From: Thiotrichaceae bacterium
GTDB taxonomy: Bacteria > Pseudomonadota > Gammaproteobacteria > Thiotrichales > Thiotrichaceae
Direction of reading: 5' to 3'
Assembly (NCBI GenBank): GCA_027030285.1
Contig: JALVFC010000420.1
Span: 1 to 8,228 of the forward strand
DNA length: 8,228 nucleotides
A program made the translations under genes and the position numbers. Below the pieces are notes generated by a model. It was not told the DNA's origin and searched no databases. It saw only the letters and a program-made list of their open reading frames with translations. This document shows, in pieces, positions 1-6,478 of the stretch; the first letter of the stretch is position 1, and each line of letters begins with the position of its first letter.

Positions 1-528
1 ATGATGCCAGGCATTAGCCATTAGCATGGGAGAGTTAATGAGCTTGGCAGTGCGTTTGGTATATTGAAAAAGAATTTCCTTACTGACAATAGCCAGTAGT
101 GCAAAGAGAAGACCCGTTGGTTTTGGGTTGAGCAACAGTTCGGGATGAGACAAACGCCCAAGGGCATCCAAGGCAATTCCGACAGCTACAGTAGAAAGTA
201 ATATGCCAAGAATAATGGTGGCAACAGTTTCAATACGACCATGACCATAAGGGTGTTCTTCATCGGCTTCTTTGCTGGCGAGCTTTGCCGCCACCAAAAC
301 AACCATATCACTTGCCAGATCTGATAAGGTGTGTGCACCATCAGCAATAAGTGCCTGGGACTGGGTAACAATACCGCCAAACAGCTGAGCCAGTGATAGA
401 AAAATATTGACTGCTGCTCCCACTAAAGTAACCTTGCGGGTTTCCCGATAGCGGCTCTGCTTGTTATTTTTTTCTGCCGGGCTTTCTGACGATTGAGGAT
501 GTTGCAACGGCTGATGGTTATGCGGCAT
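1..528 (-). CDS. Cation diffusion facilitator (CDF) family metal exporter, C-terminus cut by window edge
   Basis: First 176 residues of a proton-coupled divalent-cation (Zn/Fe/Mn-type) antiporter of the inner membrane. The N-terminus is cytosolic with scattered histidines (H3, H5, H10). Helices follow at about 34-52, 55-80 and 101-120. The metal-site helix carries ADGAHTLSD (62-70), whose H66-x3-D70 is the HxxxD pattern of Zn-type CDFs. Next come the family signature HPYGHGR (92-98) and a segment ending in NAWHH (172-176), which in this family opens the second metal motif NAWHHxxSD. The frame leaves the window exactly there, so about 100-200 residues, including the rest of the membrane part and the cytosolic metal-binding domain, are outside. 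The ATG shares its A with the TAA of the upstream TusA-like gene (TAATG), so translation is probably coupled. Metal specificity cannot be read from this part. Confidence 0.93.
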   Translation of the reverse strand, partial: MPHNHQPLQHPQSSESPAEKNNKQSRYRETRKVTLVGAAVNIFLSLAQLFGGIVTQSQALIADGAHTLSDLASDMVVLVAAKLASKEADEEHPYGHGRIETVATIILGILLSTVAVGIALDALGRLSHPELLLNPKPTGLLFALLAIVSKEILFQYTKRTAKLINSPMLMANAWHH

Positions 529-776
529 TACTGTGTATCAACCTCGTGCTGAACTTCAAGCAAAACAATATATTCATTGTTTTCCACAGCTGTATCAATC
601 AGGCGATGCCCGTGCACACGTACCCAGGCAGGAATATCATGTAAGGCTCCGGGGTCTGTACAGACTGCCTTGATTAAGCTCCCGGAGGGTAATTGCTCAA
701 CAGCCTCCTGTACACGGATAACAGGCATGGGACAGAGCAGGTTGCGCGCATCAAGTAATGTGTATTTTTCCTCCAT
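528..776 (-). CDS. TusA/SirA-family sulfur carrier (sulfurtransferase)
   Basis: Small cytosolic sulfur carrier of 82 residues. The TusA fold signature is complete: LDARNLLCPMPVIR, with the persulfide-carrying Cys15 in CPxP (15-18), and DPGALHDIPAW (41-51), the conserved DPxxxxDIPxW strand/helix. A second cysteine, Cys39, precedes that motif. Family members pass sulfane sulfur in tRNA 2-thiouridine synthesis, molybdopterin synthesis, or (in sulfur oxidisers) the Dsr/Hdr pathways. Which of these applies is not decidable here. It lies 11 nt after the DUF2782 gene and overlaps the CDF start by one base. A TAG closes the frame upstream, so ATG at 776 is the only ATG start available. No clear Shine-Dalgarno stands before it, suggesting coupling to the preceding gene. 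The exact orthology to tusA is uncertain, so no symbol is given. Confidence 0.9.
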   Translation of the reverse strand: MEEKYTLLDARNLLCPMPVIRVQEAVEQLPSGSLIKAVCTDPGALHDIPAWVRVHGHRLIDTAVENNEYIVLLEVQHEVDTQ

Positions 777-787
777 GAAGTAAAGGT

Positions 788-1072
788 TTACCAGCTAAAC
801 AGGGTCCAGCTTGGAATAGCCACAGTCTCAGACTCAATATGTTCATTCAGACCATCTTCTCCACTATCTGATATGCCAATCAGGCTATATGTGGAGATAC
901 CATTTGCGGGAGTATAGGTTACAGAAGATTGTACGCTTTTTACACGCTCTTCCTTGATAGTACCCAGTTTACCTTCTACAACAATTGTTTCTTTTTCGGC
1001 ACTGGGTGCTGCATAGTTCGCCTGAATAGAAAAGATACAGACAATAATGGCTAAAATATGGGTGGTTTTCAT
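788..1072 (-). CDS. Small exported DUF2782-type protein of unknown function
   Basis: A 94-residue protein with a typical Sec signal peptide: Lys2, a hydrophobic stretch at about 6-16, and probable cleavage after A21 or A22. No acceptable lipobox surrounds Cys12. The mature part (about 72 residues) ends in VTYTPANGISTYSLIGISD (51-69) and IPSWTLFSW (86-94). This matches my recollection of the DUF2782 family, which ends with a VTPxxGxxYYLVDxDGDG-like stretch and P-x-W-x-L/I-F-x-W. The assignment rests on motif memory, not a search. The protein is presumably periplasmic, and no catalytic residues are recognisable. A strong Shine-Dalgarno (AGGAG, 7 nt before ATG) lies in the 19-nt gap after the bolA-like gene, fixing the start. 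It is the second gene of a bolA-DUF2782-tusA-CDF operon. Confidence 0.72.
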   Translation of the reverse strand: MKTTHILAIIVCIFSIQANYAAPSAEKETIVVEGKLGTIKEERVKSVQSSVTYTPANGISTYSLIGISDSGEDGLNEHIESETVAIPSWTLFSW

Positions 1073-1091
1073 GTTTGGTCTCCTGAACTAG

Positions 1092-1325
1092 CTATACTTC
1101 TTCAGGAGTATAGGCTTTTATCGTTAATGCGTGTAATTCACCCGATGTGATGGCATCATTCAGGGCAGCATAGACCAGTTGATGACGTTTCATGGTGTTT
1201 AAGCCCTGAAATGCCTCACTGACAATGTGGGCAAGATACTTGTAGCCATCTCCTTCGACGGTGACTTTGGCATTTGGGATGTGTTCGGTAATCATGGCGA
1301 TAACATCGTCATTACTGATACTCAT
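1092..1325 (-). CDS. BolA/IbaG-family protein (Fe-S/redox partner of monothiol glutaredoxin)
   Basis: A 77-residue single-domain BolA protein, close to the usual 80-85 of the IbaG (YrbA) subgroup. Recognisable are the central helix-turn MKRHQLVYAALNDAI (45-59) and the C-terminal strand GELHALTIKAYTPEE (62-76), containing invariant His65. Family members form [2Fe-2S]-bridged complexes with CGFS glutaredoxins and act in iron-sulfur maturation or trafficking. DNA binding has been proposed for BolA itself. The protein stops right after TPEE with Val where IbaG has Trp and a short tail. It is not in the usual mla/murA setting of ibaG but heads an operon with a sulfur carrier and a metal exporter, which fits metal/sulfur homeostasis. 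The ATG at 1325 has an AAAGAG purine stretch about 8 nt upstream. Confidence 0.9.
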   Translation of the reverse strand: MSISNDDVIAMITEHIPNAKVTVEGDGYKYLAHIVSEAFQGLNTMKRHQLVYAALNDAITSGELHALTIKAYTPEEV

Positions 1326-1372
1326 GTATTTTTCTCTTTAATGTTGGCGATAATCTTCTTAACGTGTACGCA

Positions 1373-1400
1373 AGTATACCAGATCAAGCGAGAGTGATAA
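1373..1400 (-). promoter_or_regulatory. Sigma70 promoter with extended -10 for the bolA-like operon
   Basis: Read on the minus strand, TTATCA (1395-1400) is followed after 16 bp by TATACT (1373-1378), which is 5/6 to the consensus. TGG directly precedes the hexamer, giving an extended -10 (TGnTATACT). Predicted transcription start is near 1366, leaving a leader of about 40 nt before the ATG at 1325. The -35 box overlaps the start codon proposed for the divergent cyclic-nucleotide-binding protein, so the two promoters are likely interleaved. Position and match are seen in the sequence; activity is inferred. Confidence 0.55.
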
Positions 1401-1891
1401 TGAATAACAATAGTGATATGTCAGAAACAGTGATGCAATCCTGCGGAAAATTTTGTCAAGCATTGACACGGGATGAAGTTGAAACCTTTTTACGTTTTAC
1501 CAGTATTCGGGATATTGAACCCAGAGGTGTTATTGCTGATATTGGCGATGTAGGTGATGAGTTTTATCTGGTTATCGACGGCGAAGTGAGGTTGTCACAA
1601 CTGGAAGGTTCTACTGATATTGAAGTTGGCCGCATTGGTCCAGGTGGACTGGTTGGTGAGATGTCGTTTTTTGACAAGCTACCGCGCACCGTTCGACTCC
1701 GTGCCAGTAAAAGAGCTGCCAAACTGGTAGTGATAACCCGCCCCATGTATAAGCGCCTCACTATTGAACACCCTTTTATTGCGGTAAATTTACTGGAGTT
1801 TGTGATTTTAAGCCTGGACAAGTTGGTGCGAAGTACCAGTAAGGACATTTCCTCAATGCACAAGACCATGTCAGGGGTTGGTTACAGATAA
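1400..1891 (+). CDS. Stand-alone cyclic-nucleotide-binding-domain protein (no HTH)
   Basis: A 163-residue protein consisting of one cNMP-binding beta-roll plus a C-terminal helix. Visible landmarks are the GDVGDEFYLVIDGEVRL strand-turn (49-65) and the phosphate-binding cassette GEMSFFDKLPRTVRLRA (86-102). The cassette has Glu87 and Arg96 in the positions that contact ribose and cyclic phosphate. The GE-x7-PR spacing is like protein kinase A regulatory domains rather than CRP. No winged-helix DNA-binding domain follows; the remainder (about 125-163) is one or two helices. It is therefore not a classical CRP/FNR regulator but perhaps a ligand-sensing partner protein. ATG at 1400 is preferred (GAGAG about 7 nt upstream). 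A GTG at 1364 would add 12 residues but lies in the divergent promoter region. Gene end is 14 nt from the convergent dtd. Confidence 0.85.
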   Translation: MNNNSDMSETVMQSCGKFCQALTRDEVETFLRFTSIRDIEPRGVIADIGDVGDEFYLVIDGEVRLSQLEGSTDIEVGRIGPGGLVGEMSFFDKLPRTVRLRASKRAAKLVVITRPMYKRLTIEHPFIAVNLLEFVILSLDKLVRSTSKDISSMHKTMSGVGYR

Positions 1892-1905
1892 TTTGTTTCA
1901 AAGGC

Positions 1906-2346
1906 TTATTGTACGGTTAAAGAAAAAGTCGCCGGACCTTCATTGACAAGTGATACTCTCATATCAGCCCCAAAACTACCTGTTTCTACATGCTCAAGCA
2001 GCAGTTTTGCCCGTTTAACAAAAAACTGGTATAGCTGCTCGCCCTGCTCAGGTGGTGCCGCTGATGTAAAGCTTGGACGTAAGCCCTTATGGGTATCAGC
2101 AGCCAGGGTGAATTGCGGAACGACAAGTAATCCACCGCGTATATCAATGAGGGAGTGGTTCATTTTCCCTGCTTCATCCTCAAAAATACGATATTTCGCT
2201 ACGCGTTCAGCAAGGCGCTGTGCAATATCTTTATTATCTGTTTTCTGAACACCTAGTAATAATAAAATACCAGCATCAATTGAGCCAATTAGAGCATCAT
2301 CTATGTGTACGGAGGCGGAGCTTACCCGCTGTATTAATGCGATCAC
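1906..2346 (-). CDS. dtd: D-aminoacyl-tRNA deacylase
   Basis: Cytosolic proofreading enzyme that hydrolyses D-amino acids (and glycine from tRNA-Ala) off mischarged tRNA. The 146 residues match the family's usual 145 or so. Diagnostic motifs are PQFTLAADTHKGLRPSF (77-93), with Thr80 of the SQxT-like motif, and NEGPAT (135-140), containing the Gly-cis-Pro motif that excludes L-amino acids. Pro77 replaces the Ser of E. coli SQFTL, a variant that I believe recurs in other bacteria. The start is GTG (2346-2344), overlapping the pip stop as GTGA. A GGAG 7 nt upstream inside the end of pip serves as ribosome binding site. It is the second gene of a pip-dtd pair and is probably translationally coupled. 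Confidence 0.96.
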   Translation of the reverse strand: MIALIQRVSSASVHIDDALIGSIDAGILLLLGVQKTDNKDIAQRLAERVAKYRIFEDEAGKMNHSLIDIRGGLLVVPQFTLAADTHKGLRPSFTSAAPPEQGEQLYQFFVKRAKLLLEHVETGSFGADMRVSLVNEGPATFSLTVQ

Positions 2347-3293
2347 TCCAGTACTCCGGCAAGTTCGTCGGTAGCCTGCACCAGCTCGGAAATAATCCCT
2401 TGCTCACTACCTGCATGACCGCTTGCTTCGACTATAACCAGCTTGCTGCCAGACCATGCCTGGTGCAACCTGTACGCATTATCAACCGGGCAAATCATGT
2501 CATAACGACCATGAATGATATAGCCGGGGATATTGATGAGAGCAGAAGCACTTCTTAATAGCTGGTCGTCTTTCAGAAAACCGTTATTGACAAAGTAATG
2601 CGTTTCTATTCGAGCAATACTAAGAGCACTATGAGGGTCGGTAAAGTGATCAAGAACTTTCGTGCTGGGTGTTAGCGTGGCAGTCCTGCCTTCCCATTTT
2701 GACCAGGCTTTGGCTGCACGAATACGCCCGATTTCATCATTTCCTGTAAGGCGTTTATAGTAGGCCTGTAGCAGATCATGGCGTTCAGCATGTGGAATAG
2801 GTGCCAGAAAGTCCTGCCAGTAATCAGGGAAAAATAAACTGGTGCCATACTGATAGAGCCAGTCAATTTCTCTTTTTGTACTAAAATAGATGCCACGGAG
2901 TATCAGCCCGGCAACTTTGCTAGTATGTGTCTGCGCATATGCTAGAGCCAGAGTCGATCCCCAGGAACCACCGAAAAGAGCCCACTGTTCAATACCAAGG
3001 TGCTGGCGAATTTTCTCAAGATCATCCACCAAGAACCAGGTCGTGTTATCCTTCAGCTCCGCATGAGGTATTGAGCGACCACAACCTCTCTGATCAAACA
3101 GGATAATACGATATCGATCAGGGTCAAAATATCGGCGATGGTAAGACTCACAACCAGCCCCTGGTCCCCCATGCAAGAATACAATCGGTATCCCGTCAGG
3201 GTTGCCACATTCCTCAACATAGAGTTCATGTGTATCATCAACTGCAATCATAAAGTTTCGATACGCATGAAGTGCGGGATAAAGCTTCTTCAT
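2343..3293 (-). CDS. pip: Proline iminopeptidase (alpha/beta hydrolase, S33 family)
   Basis: Cytosolic serine aminopeptidase releasing N-terminal proline from peptides (EC 3.4.11.5). At 316 residues it is full length for the bacterial monomeric type. Visible features are the oxyanion-hole HGGPG (41-45), FDQRGCGRS (66-74), the nucleophile elbow GGSWGS (108-113) with Ser110, the cap domain with LRGIYFSTKREIDW (132-145) and WSKWEG (197-202), Asp265 in HGRYDMICP (261-269), and His293 in SGHAGSE (291-297). The catalytic triad is therefore intact. ATG at 3293 overlaps by two bases with a possible divergent start at 3292. A weak purine stretch (AGAGA) is about 9 nt upstream. It forms a two-gene operon with dtd. 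Confidence 0.96.
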   Translation of the reverse strand: MKKLYPALHAYRNFMIAVDDTHELYVEECGNPDGIPIVFLHGGPGAGCESYHRRYFDPDRYRIILFDQRGCGRSIPHAELKDNTTWFLVDDLEKIRQHLGIEQWALFGGSWGSTLALAYAQTHTSKVAGLILRGIYFSTKREIDWLYQYGTSLFFPDYWQDFLAPIPHAERHDLLQAYYKRLTGNDEIGRIRAAKAWSKWEGRTATLTPSTKVLDHFTDPHSALSIARIETHYFVNNGFLKDDQLLRSASALINIPGYIIHGRYDMICPVDNAYRLHQAWSGSKLVIVEASGHAGSEQGIISELVQATDELAGVLE

Positions 3294-3318
3294 GAAGTTT
3301 GTCTCTTTTACTAGAGGG

Positions 3319-3329
3319 TATAGTATAAA
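3319..3329. promoter_or_regulatory. Overlapping divergent -10 elements between pip and the TtcA-like gene
   Basis: The short tract GGTATAGTATAAAG holds TATAGT on the plus strand (3319-3324) and TATACT on the minus strand (3322-3327). Each is 5/6 to the sigma70 -10 consensus, and together they could serve the two divergent genes. No well-spaced -35 accompanies either (TTGTCT at 3299-3304 is only 14 bp from TATAGT), so this is tentative. A plus-strand start from TATAGT would begin about 3331, directly before the ATG at 3334. Confidence 0.3.
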
Positions 3330-3333
3330 GCTT

Positions 3334-4071
3334 ATGACAAGATTTATAAAACCACCAAAATCCTTGCTGCGTCAAACGGGCAAAGCTATGGCGGATTTCA
3401 GCATGATTGCTGATGGAGACAGAGTCTTGCTAGGCTTGTCAGGCGGCAAAGACTCCTTGTCACTGTTGCATCTACTGATTCATTTTCAGCGTCATGCTCC
3501 CATAGATTTCAGTCTTGGTGCAGTCACCGTAGACCCACAGGCAGATAGCTTTGATCCCTCACCGTTAATACCATATATGGAATTATTGAATATTGCATAC
3601 CATTACCGGAAAGAGCCTATCGTGAAACTGGCAGAGGAGCATATGGATAATAATTCCTATTGTGCTTTTTGCGCTCGTATGAAACGGGGCATCATGTATA
3701 GCACAGCTCGAAAACATGGCTATAACGTGCTGGCACTAGCGCAACACCTGGATGACCTGGCAGAAAGTTTCCTGATGTCAGCTTTTCATGGTGGACAACT
3801 GAAGACCATGAAAGCACATTATGTAATTAATGATGGTGATTTACGGGTAATTCGACCACTGGTCTATGTGCGTGAAAGGCAGACCAGAAGCTTTGCGGAA
3901 ACACAACAGCTCCCCGTTATTTATGAAAACTGTCCTGCCTGCTTTGCCATGCCAACACAACGAGAACATATGAAACAATTGCTGGCAGTTGAGGAAAAAC
4001 ACAACCCGACGGTTTTTAAGAGTATAAAGACGGCAATACTGCCCTTGATGCGCGAAGGGTGCCCAGAATAA
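3334..4071 (+). CDS. TtcA-like ATP-pyrophosphatase (tRNA 2-thiocytidine synthetase family)
   Basis: Cytosolic PP-loop enzyme of the TtcA family, which activates a tRNA cytidine with ATP and inserts sulfur using a [4Fe-4S] cluster. In the 245-residue form, the PP-loop is LSGGKDS (35-41), the first CxxC is C110/C113 in SYCAFCARMKRG, HLDDLAES is at 138-145, and the second CxxC is C200/C203 in NCPACFAMPTQR. It is shorter than E. coli TtcA (311) because the C-terminal tail is missing. It also differs in motif details (HLDDLAES versus HRDDILQT), so it may be a paralogous subfamily with another target. Start choice: M at 3334 gives MTRFIKPPKSLLRQ, resembling relatives as I remember them. M at 3292 adds 14 residues but overlaps the pip start and lacks a Shine-Dalgarno. 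A TusA-family sulfur carrier lies nearby. Confidence 0.88.
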   Translation: MTRFIKPPKSLLRQTGKAMADFSMIADGDRVLLGLSGGKDSLSLLHLLIHFQRHAPIDFSLGAVTVDPQADSFDPSPLIPYMELLNIAYHYRKEPIVKLAEEHMDNNSYCAFCARMKRGIMYSTARKHGYNVLALAQHLDDLAESFLMSAFHGGQLKTMKAHYVINDGDLRVIRPLVYVRERQTRSFAETQQLPVIYENCPACFAMPTQREHMKQLLAVEEKHNPTVFKSIKTAILPLMREGCPE

Positions 4072-4620
4072 TCCCGTAGATGTGCCTGTTACTGTCAAGC
4101 GACACCGTTATATTTCATTGTTTATCAAAATATTACTTCATTATCAAAATGAGTTTTCTCATTAGATCCCGTGTTTTTTACCTTTTAGCGACTTAAAATT
4201 GAACTGAAAATGGTTACTCAGTAGGATAAGCATTAAAACAGACTTAAGTTGGACTTCTCTGATAATATTAATAGACATCTTTAAGCCCTTTTTTATCACA
4301 CATGCTGTAGTAGATTGTCCTGATATTTCTGGATACTATCCAGCTCATTTAATGGCTACACTTGAAGATTATCTATAAGCATAAAAAACTCAACTTCAGA
4401 GAACCTTAAGAACACTTTGATTAAGTCTAAATAGAGTTTAGCAAATGATAGAATTGTCAGTTTATACATAAAAACAGTGCTAATAGTCACTCTATTAGGA
4501 TATTTATACGCAAAATAGGCTATTCTTGCTTCGAGAAAATATTTTTGACTTCATCAGGTACTCCTCAATGAAGGGGTCATAACGCAATAAATTAATGAAT
4601 TTATTATAAGAATATAAAAT
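4072..4620. other. AT-rich intergenic spacer without a recognisable gene
   Basis: 549 bp between the TtcA-like gene and the carbamoyltransferase, clearly more AT-rich than its neighbours. No credible ORF, tRNA or rRNA is seen. It holds a tandem-like repeat of TTATCAAAAT (4122-4131 and 4141-4150). A 6-bp hairpin AATGAG-TTTT-CTCATT (4148-4163) is not followed directly by a T-run. The inverted-repeat region at 4190-4427 is listed separately. A TTGACT at 4545-4550 has no -10 at a usable distance. The carbamoyltransferase ATG has only a weak purine stretch in front. Confidence 0.6.
4190..4427. repeat. Nested degenerate inverted repeats, possible relic of a small mobile element
   Basis: CTTAAGTT-6 nt-CTCTGA (4243-4262) is mirrored on the opposite strand by TCAGAGAACCTTAAG (4396-4410), i.e. 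the same arm with a 6-nt deletion. GACTTAA occurs at 4190-4196 and 4241-4247 and inverted as TTAAGTC at 4421-4427. The two direct copies extend to GACTTAA(AA/G)TTG(A/G)ACT. Near the centre lies a perfect odd palindrome, CTGGATA-C-TATCCAG (4329-4343). No ORF lies inside. This could be a decayed MITE-like element or a cluster of regulator sites; chance similarity in AT-rich DNA is not excluded. Confidence 0.35.
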
Positions 4621-6462
4621 ATGAATATTATTGGTATATCAGCATACTATCACGATAGTGCTGCTGCACTAATCCGTGATGGTGAAATAGTGGCAGCAGC
4701 TCAGGAAGAGCGCTTCACAAGAAAAAAACATGACCCTAGGTTCCCAGGTAATGCTATATCCTACTGTCTCGAAGAAGCAGGTTTAGGTATGAGTGACATC
4801 GACTATGTTATTTTTTATGACAAGCCTTTTGTTACCTTTGAACGTTTGCTGGAAACCTATCTGGCGTATGTTCCCGCCGGTTTCAAGTCTTTTATTACTG
4901 CAATACCTGTTTGGCTTAAGGAAAAGCTGTTTCTCAAGAAAACCTTGAAAACCGAATTAACAAAACTTGCTAATGGTGACAGTAGCAAGTTGCCGCCGTT
5001 GCTGTTTAACGATCATCATCGTTCCCATGCCAGTTCTGCATTTTTTGCATCACCATATGAAAAGGCGGCGGTACTCTGCCTGGACGGGGTAGGGGAATGG
5101 GCAACCAGCTCTGTTTGGCTGGGAGATGGCAACAAGCTGGACAGCCTGTGGGAGATCAAGTTTCCACATTCACTGGGCTTGCTATATTCCGCTTTTACAT
5201 ACTATACCGGTTTTCGTGTGAATTCAGGTGAGTATAAACTCATGGGCTTAGCACCTTACGGTGAGCCAAAGTATGTTGACCTTATTCTGGACAACCTTAT
5301 TGATGTCAAGGAGGATGGCACTTTCCGTCTGGACATGAGCTATTTCAGTTATGCAACAGGTTTACGCATGACCAGTAGCAAGTTTGACAAGCTATTTGGT
5401 GGTCCACCGCGCAAACCTGAATCTGAAGTTACCCAGAAAGAAATGGATATTGCCCGCTCTATTCAACTAGTTACTGAAGAAATTGTGCTCAAGCTGGCTA
5501 GAAATATCCACAAGGAGACTGGCGTAGATTATTTATGTCTGGCAGGCGGTGTTGCCCTGAATTGTGTATCTAATGGACGCTTGTTGAGAGAAGGTCCATT
5601 TAAAGAGATATGGATTCAGCCAGCGGCAGGTGATGCCGGTGGAGCACTAGGAGCAGCATTAACTGTATGGTATGAATACCTAGAAAAACCACGTCAGGCT
5701 GATAATAAAGAAGACTTCATGAAAGGCTCATATCTTGGGCGCAAATTCAGTAACCGTGAAATAAAGGATTACCTAGAACAAGTCGATGCTCCCTATGAGG
5801 AGTTACCGGATGAAGAGTTAATGCCAAAGCTGGGGAAGATCCTGGACTCCGAAAAGGTTGTTGGCTGGTTTAACGGTCGTATGGAGTTTGGTCCAAGGGC
5901 GTTGGGAGGTCGATCTATTATTGGTGATCCTCGGAGTCCGAAAATGCAATCGGTGATGAATCTGAAAATCAAATACCGTGAGTCTTTTCGACCCTTTGCG
6001 CCTTCTGTTAAGGCAGAAGCAGTATCAGACTGGTTCCAGCATAAAGGTAAAAGTCCTTATATGTTGATTGTTGCGCCAGTCGCTGAAGATAAGCGGCTAC
6101 CGATGACAGAAGAGCAGCAGGCGTTATTTGGTATTGAGAAATTGAATGTGCCGCGTTCACAGATTCCGGCAGTTACGCATGTGGATTATTCTGCACGTGT
6201 GCAAACTATACACCCCGAGACCAATCCAAGATACTATTCCCTGATTGATCACTTTGAGCAACAAAGCGGCTGCCCGGTATTAATTAATACTTCCTTCAAT
6301 GTGCGTGGTGAGCCTATTGTATACACGCCAGAAGATGCTTATCGTTGTTTTATGCGCACCGAAATGGACTATCTGGTAATGGAGAATATTCTGTTGGATA
6401 AAACACAGCAGCCCAGCCGAGACGATGACGACTCATGGAAAGATGAATTTGTATTAGACTGA
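4621..6462 (+). CDS. NodU/CmcH/TobZ-family carbamoyltransferase (SxtI-like)
   Basis: O-carbamoyltransferase of 613 residues that makes carbamoyl-adenylate from carbamoyl phosphate and ATP and passes the carbamoyl group to a hydroxyl of an unknown acceptor. The Kae1-like N-terminal domain shows GISAYYHDSAAAL (5-17), QEERF (28-32), the metal-site DHHRSHA (131-137), DGVGE (155-159), GEYKLMGLAPYG (203-214), LAGGVALN (307-314) and PAAGDAGGALGAAL (334-347). The YrdC-like C-terminal domain shows NGRMEFGPRALGGRS (418-432), RESFRPFAPS (453-462) and NTSFNVRGEPIV (556-567). All core motifs are intact, so it should be active. The acidic tail (DDDD at 601-604) is not conserved as far as I know. It is followed after 16 nt by SxtJ-like and DUF5989-like genes, the order of sxtI-sxtJ-sxtK. 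No deoxysugar, antibiotic or nod genes are adjacent, so the substrate is open. The ribosome binding site is weak. Confidence 0.95.
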   Translation: MNIIGISAYYHDSAAALIRDGEIVAAAQEERFTRKKHDPRFPGNAISYCLEEAGLGMSDIDYVIFYDKPFVTFERLLETYLAYVPAGFKSFITAIPVWLKEKLFLKKTLKTELTKLANGDSSKLPPLLFNDHHRSHASSAFFASPYEKAAVLCLDGVGEWATSSVWLGDGNKLDSLWEIKFPHSLGLLYSAFTYYTGFRVNSGEYKLMGLAPYGEPKYVDLILDNLIDVKEDGTFRLDMSYFSYATGLRMTSSKFDKLFGGPPRKPESEVTQKEMDIARSIQLVTEEIVLKLARNIHKETGVDYLCLAGGVALNCVSNGRLLREGPFKEIWIQPAAGDAGGALGAALTVWYEYLEKPRQADNKEDFMKGSYLGRKFSNREIKDYLEQVDAPYEELPDEELMPKLGKILDSEKVVGWFNGRMEFGPRALGGRSIIGDPRSPKMQSVMNLKIKYRESFRPFAPSVKAEAVSDWFQHKGKSPYMLIVAPVAEDKRLPMTEEQQALFGIEKLNVPRSQIPAVTHVDYSARVQTIHPETNPRYYSLIDHFEQQSGCPVLINTSFNVRGEPIVYTPEDAYRCFMRTEMDYLVMENILLDKTQQPSRDDDDSWKDEFVLD

Positions 6463-6478
6463 TTAAGAGATTAAAGAA

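Noticed and set aside
186..380. Open frames antisense or offset within the CDF, Dtd, Pip and cbbY genes
   Set aside because: They are shadows of well-supported genes, with no family motifs or ribosome binding sites of their own.
1364..1399. GTG start for the cyclic-nucleotide-binding protein
   Set aside because: It lies inside the minus-strand promoter and has no ribosome binding site; ATG 1400 has a better one.
3292..3333. Longer start for the TtcA-like protein at 3292
   Set aside because: It overlaps the divergent pip start, has no Shine-Dalgarno, and places 14 extra residues before the part that resembles relatives. It is not excluded.
4148..4178. AATGAG hairpin plus T6 as terminator of the TtcA-like gene
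   Set aside because: The T-run at 4173-4178 begins about 10 nt after the stem, the stem is only 6 bp and AT-rich.
4545..4573. TTGACT as -35 of a carbamoyltransferase promoter
   Set aside because: At 16-18 bp downstream there is no -10-like hexamer.
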